A program made the position numbers and the translations under genes. From Candidatus Woesearchaeota archaeon (lineage in GTDB: Archaea; Nanobdellota; Nanobdellia; Woesearchaeales; ARS49): a stretch of DNA of 8,326 nucleotides. This document shows positions 6,083-8,326 of this stretch, piece after piece. Below the pieces are notes generated by a model. It saw only the letters and a program-made list of their open reading frames with translations. It searched no databases and was not told where the DNA came from. The DNA lies in NCBI GenBank assembly GCA_019323135.1, contig JAHWHT010000045.1, positions 1 through 8,326 of the forward strand, in the 5' to 3' direction. Positions within the stretch are counted from its first letter, which is position 1. Every line of letters starts with the position of its first letter.

Positions 6083-7471
6083 ATGAGAGTTTCAGAAGAT
6101 TTTGAGTTTTACTTTTCAGGGCCAACATCAATTCTTGAAACCGAGGAGCTTAATGAAAGCGACCTACTAAAGTTGTTTCCTAATTATAGCTTTGATTTGG
6201 TTTTAAAGGGGGAGGGAGGTTACCCAGATGAATCTTCTGCATTTCCACCAATTAGTTTAAGACTTAATTTGTATTTCTCCCTCATTCAATTTAGCGAGGA
6301 AAATTTAAGGGCGGCAATAAGGAGAGAATCAGAAAGTGTCGACCAAGAATCTTTTAGAAATCAAATGAAGATGACCTGCCTTAAATTAAGGGAGTATTAT
6401 AATCGTACAAATGAACTAAGGGAAAGGCTTGCAGAGGATATAGAGTCAAACTACTTAAATGAGACTGAGAGAAAGGCTAAAAGGGATTCAAGCATATTTA
6501 TTGATTACCTTAAGGAAGCCATTCACGGATTATTTCGATGGTTATGGGAAGATTACAATGAGATAATTAAGGACAACTTTGCAAATTGGACTGAACTTGT
6601 TTACGGTGACCAAAAAGGTATTTGGCTTCTTAGTTTTAAAGCACACTTCCTTTCCATTACCCTTTTTGAAAAAAGAAACAGAGGTAAAGGCTTGAATAGC
6701 CTGAGTAATTTTAGCACAGGCATCATAGATAGAGCGAAAAATGATTTGATTAATTTTTACCAAGTTGCTAAGCAATTTCATAGTGATATTTTAATCATGA
6801 ATCTTGTTTGCAAGCTGGAGAATGAAATCTTTTTGGCTGCATTCCCTGAATATGCACATTTTTTTGAACAAAGGTTCTTGGACTCAAAGCATCATTGTAA
6901 AGAGGGTTTTAAAAAAATCAAGGAAAGCTTTAAGCAAGGATTAGCAGACTTAGAAACGGGGCAAGAGGCTATGGAGTGCCTAGAGACAACAAAAGAAAGG
7001 GCAAGTCAGCTTTACTGGATTTTTGAGAACAGCCCAATTGAAGGTTCCTTGATTAAAATGTTTTATGCCTACTTGGAAGAAATAACCCAATGGCCAAATG
7101 CGGAGGATAGCCTAATTAGCTTTGATAAGGCCGTTGAAGTATTTGAATGCTTAAAGAAGTATGTGTCCGTAACCGACCATCCAAATTTAAAGACGCTGTT
7201 AGAAGGGAAAAGGCCAAGTTCAAGAATCTATTGGGAAAAAAGTGTCAATCAATTTTCAGGCCTGTTGGAAGATTTAGAAGAGGCAGAATTTATACAGTTC
7301 AAAACCTATGAAAAGGTTTTTGCTAATTGGCTGCATAAGTACTTTGACTATACGCCCGAAAGAGGCTCTAACGCAGGGAAAATTATGCCCCTTCCCCAAA
7401 GCGACCCATCCTATAAATATCCTAGTAAAAGGCCACAAAAAGGGTCTCCAAATAGGTTAAGAGTTTTGTAG
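6083..7471 (+). CDS. Protein of unclear function with RteC-like C-terminus
   Basis: This 462-residue soluble protein is mostly helical and charged, with no signal peptide, membrane segment or catalytic motif that I recognise. Residues 381-424 (RIYWEKSVNQFSGLLEDLEE... then a segment ending WLHKYFDYTPERG) resemble the C-terminal DNA-binding region of RteC, the regulator of excision in Bacteroides conjugative transposons. The match is by eye and weak. The N-terminal 370 residues have no counterpart in the short RteC (about 220 residues). The basic, proline-rich tail (435-462) looks disordered. It starts 2 bases after the integrase stop and is followed by a leader with three TAGTCCT repeats, the first overlapping its own TAG stop. 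A role in controlling excision or replication fits the position. Confidence 0.6.
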   Translation: MRVSEDFEFYFSGPTSILETEELNESDLLKLFPNYSFDLVLKGEGGYPDESSAFPPISLRLNLYFSLIQFSEENLRAAIRRESESVDQESFRNQMKMTCLKLREYYNRTNELRERLAEDIESNYLNETERKAKRDSSIFIDYLKEAIHGLFRWLWEDYNEIIKDNFANWTELVYGDQKGIWLLSFKAHFLSITLFEKRNRGKGLNSLSNFSTGIIDRAKNDLINFYQVAKQFHSDILIMNLVCKLENEIFLAAFPEYAHFFEQRFLDSKHHCKEGFKKIKESFKQGLADLETGQEAMECLETTKERASQLYWIFENSPIEGSLIKMFYAYLEEITQWPNAEDSLISFDKAVEVFECLKKYVSVTDHPNLKTLLEGKRPSSRIYWEKSVNQFSGLLEDLEEAEFIQFKTYEKVFANWLHKYFDYTPERGSNAGKIMPLPQSDPSYKYPSKRPQKGSPNRLRVL

Positions 7472-7499
7472 TCCTGTTTATAGTCCTCTTAATAGTCCT
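7469..7499 (+). repeat. Three TAGTCCT iterons, 12-bp period
   Basis: TAGTCCT occurs exactly at 7469-7475, 7481-7487 and 7493-7499, with AT-rich 5-bp spacers. The first copy contains the stop codon of the upstream gene. The array sits 50 bases before the HTH_17 gene start. It could be an operator for the HTH_17 protein or the RteC-like protein, excisionase sites, or replication iterons bound by the winged-helix part of the polymerase-like protein. The exact spacing speaks against chance. Confidence 0.6.
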
Positions 7500-7532
7500 A
7501 TAAGCAATTGCCTATTTTTTCCCACCCATTGT

Positions 7533-7547
7533 TGCGAGATTTTCGCA
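7533..7547 (+). promoter_or_regulatory. Inverted repeat just before the HTH_17 start codon
   Basis: TGCGA and TCGCA flank a 5-base loop and end two bases before the ATG at 7550. A perfect palindrome GCAATTGC lies at 7504-7511. In the mRNA the hairpin would cover the ribosome landing site; in DNA it could be an operator. The role is not shown. Confidence 0.35.
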
Positions 7548-7549
7548 GC

Positions 7550-7870
7550 ATGGATAAAATTAATTTCAATGATTTACCGGAGGCGATAGCCAAGCTATTA
7601 GCCCGGACAGAGCGGATTGAAGAACTCCTGTCAAAGCAGAGTTCAACAACCAAAAACAGCCCAAACAAGCCTTTGACCATTAAAGAGGCGGCAGCGTTTT
7701 TAAACCTTGCCCCACAAACCCTCTATGGCTTGACTTGTAAAAAGACCATTCCACATTACAAGAAGAACAAGAGGCTTTACTTCAAGCAGGAGGAATTGGA
7801 ATTGTGGCTAAAGGATGGCCGCAAGCAGGAATTGAGCGTGTTGGTAAAACAAAAACTTCAACAGCTATGA
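7550..7870 (+). CDS. HTH_17 (MerR/excisionase-type) DNA-binding protein
   Basis: This 106-residue protein has an N-terminal helix of about 1-30 (LPEAIAKLLARTERIEELL), probably a coiled coil for dimers. A helix-turn-helix follows at 42-89: LTIKEAAAFLNLAPQTLYGL, then IPHYKKNKRLYFKQEELELWL. This is the layout of Bacteroidota HTH_17 proteins, which often act as recombination directionality factors or operon regulators. I chose the ATG at 7550; a TTG at 7508 would add an implausible leader. The stop overlaps the start of the polymerase-like gene as ATGA, so the two are made together. It may switch between integrated and circular states, or help the partner at an origin. The fold is sure; the role is inferred. 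Confidence 0.85.
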   Translation: MDKINFNDLPEAIAKLLARTERIEELLSKQSSTTKNSPNKPLTIKEAAAFLNLAPQTLYGLTCKKTIPHYKKNKRLYFKQEELELWLKDGRKQELSVLVKQKLQQL

Positions 7871-8326
7871 GAAACCTCTACTTACCTAAAGGGTTGTCCT
7901 TGGAAAGTCTGCCATTCGGAAAAACCAAGGACAAAGAGAAAGCTGCAGTAGTTCTTTCACACATGATTAGGTGGTCAGCTTTATCAGACGAAGCTCAGAC
8001 TGGAGTACAAATTCACAGCAAGTTTTTAAGAAAAATTGCAGGTGGGAGTTACACAAGAATAACAAGGCCACTTGGTGAAAATGGAATCATCACAATATCT
8101 AAAAGGTACATAGTCGGAAAGGAGTGCAAAACTTACAGCTTTGTTCATAACGTAACAGAATTGGATTGCCTAAAAATCAAGGATAATAGGCCAAGGAAAC
8201 CGAAGGCAGATTTTCCTAAGTATATGATAAAGCACTTCACCAAATTGACAATTAATGAAGGGGCAATGGAAAAGGAAGAAGTAAAAAAAGCCCTCGAAGC
8301 AAAAATCCAAGAAGGCAAGACTCAAG
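7867..8326 (+). CDS. Polymerase-like replication protein, N-terminal part (continues at 1-875)
   Basis: This is the 5' portion of a 396-residue protein that crosses the circle join. The ATG lies in an ATGA overlap with the stop of the HTH_17 gene, so translation is probably coupled. Residues 1-119 are upstream of what the linear start of the window shows. Residues of about 45-93 look like a winged helix: a recognition-helix-like stretch (HSKFLRKIAGGSYTRITRPL), then a hydrophobic strand (GIITI), then the wing-like YIVGKECKTYSFV. Such a domain suits origin or operator binding. Residues 94-119 form a basic linker (KDNRPRKPK). Bases 8183-8326 repeat 1-144, so the gene should be counted once. The winged-helix call rests on pattern only; the reading frame itself is secure. 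Confidence 0.85.
   Translation, partial: MRNLYLPKGLSLESLPFGKTKDKEKAAVVLSHMIRWSALSDEAQTGVQIHSKFLRKIAGGSYTRITRPLGENGIITISKRYIVGKECKTYSFVHNVTELDCLKIKDNRPRKPKADFPKYMIKHFTKLTINEGAMEKEEVKKALEAKIQEGKTQ
8183..8326. repeat. 144-bp terminal duplication (circular overlap)
   Basis: This segment is identical base for base to positions 1-144. It lies inside the polymerase-like gene, and the codon phase at 8182 continues exactly into codon phase 3 at the window start. This is the pattern of a circular contig whose ends were not trimmed, not of two biological repeats. Confidence 0.93.

Larger units (their letters stand above)
1..8182. mobile_element. Circular integrative element, 8,182-bp unit
   Basis: The last 144 bases of the window equal the first 144 exactly, and one gene reads in frame across the join, so the molecule or assembly is circular. 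It encodes a tyrosine recombinase next to a tRNA-Arg 3' half (attP), an HTH_17 protein of the excisionase type, a polymerase-like candidate replication protein, and a restriction-modification cargo. No relaxase, type IV secretion or virion gene is seen. It would therefore have to move by transformation, in a phage or with a helper conjugative element. It is best described as an integrative plasmid-like element, or the excised circular form of a genomic island. A concatemer or tandem array in a chromosome would give the same sequence. Confidence 0.85.

Noticed and set aside
1..8182. CRISPR array or retron-like reverse transcriptase system
   Set aside because: There are no regularly spaced long repeats and no reverse transcriptase motif; the HDS motif belongs to the family A polymerase pattern, not to a YxDD reverse transcriptase.
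8183..8326. Biological terminal direct repeats, as in a linear phage
   Set aside because: The repeat lies in the middle of a gene and restores its frame when the ends are joined, so it is an assembly overlap of a circle.

Overview
The window is a closed circle written out linearly. Bases 1-144 are repeated exactly at 8183-8326, so the unit is 8,182 bp and the reading frame that opens at 7867 runs across the join to 875. Gene content and style point to a Bacteroidota host. The tyrosine recombinase is of the Bacteroidota type, its neighbour has a C-terminus that resembles RteC, there is a helix-turn-helix (HTH_17) protein of the excisionase type, genes start after A-rich leaders without clear Shine-Dalgarno sites, and G+C is moderate to low. 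The circle carries the 3' half of a tRNA-Arg(ACG) gene beside the integrase, as expected for the attP of an element that integrates into that tRNA. No relaxase, coupling protein, capsid or portal gene is visible.

Core operon, all on the + strand: integrase (4824-6080), a 462-residue protein of unclear function with an RteC-like C-terminus (6083-7471), a small HTH_17 DNA-binding protein (7550-7870), and a 396-residue protein (7867 through the join to 875). The last has a winged-helix-like N-terminus followed by motifs A, B and C of a family A (Pol I / T7-like) polymerase. It is the probable replication protein and the most unusual gene here. Three exact TAGTCCT repeats with a 12-bp period precede the HTH_17-polymerase pair. 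The operon ends in a 101-nt nested stem-loop (876-976).

Cargo: a restriction-modification module (1546-3856) with a NotI-like endonuclease on + and, on -, a ribbon-helix-helix protein followed by a beta-class (probably N4-cytosine) DNA methyltransferase. The endonuclease and methyltransferase genes converge and overlap by 35 bp. The module looks like an integron-type gene cassette. It ends in a long imperfect hairpin with an attC-like layout, and the outer box of that hairpin (GCACAAC) is the exact reverse complement of the heptamer GTTGTGC just before the first gene.

Two gene-poor stretches (977-1544 and 3863-4593) flank the cassette. I find only small palindromes and short repeats there.

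Reading as a whole: a small integrative, probably self-replicating circle. Integrase and HTH_17 protein would control integration and excision at tRNA-Arg, the polymerase-like protein would replicate the circle, and the cassette-borne restriction system would give defence or retention in the host. Circularity, the tRNA half, the repeats and the motifs are seen directly; the functions are inferred.
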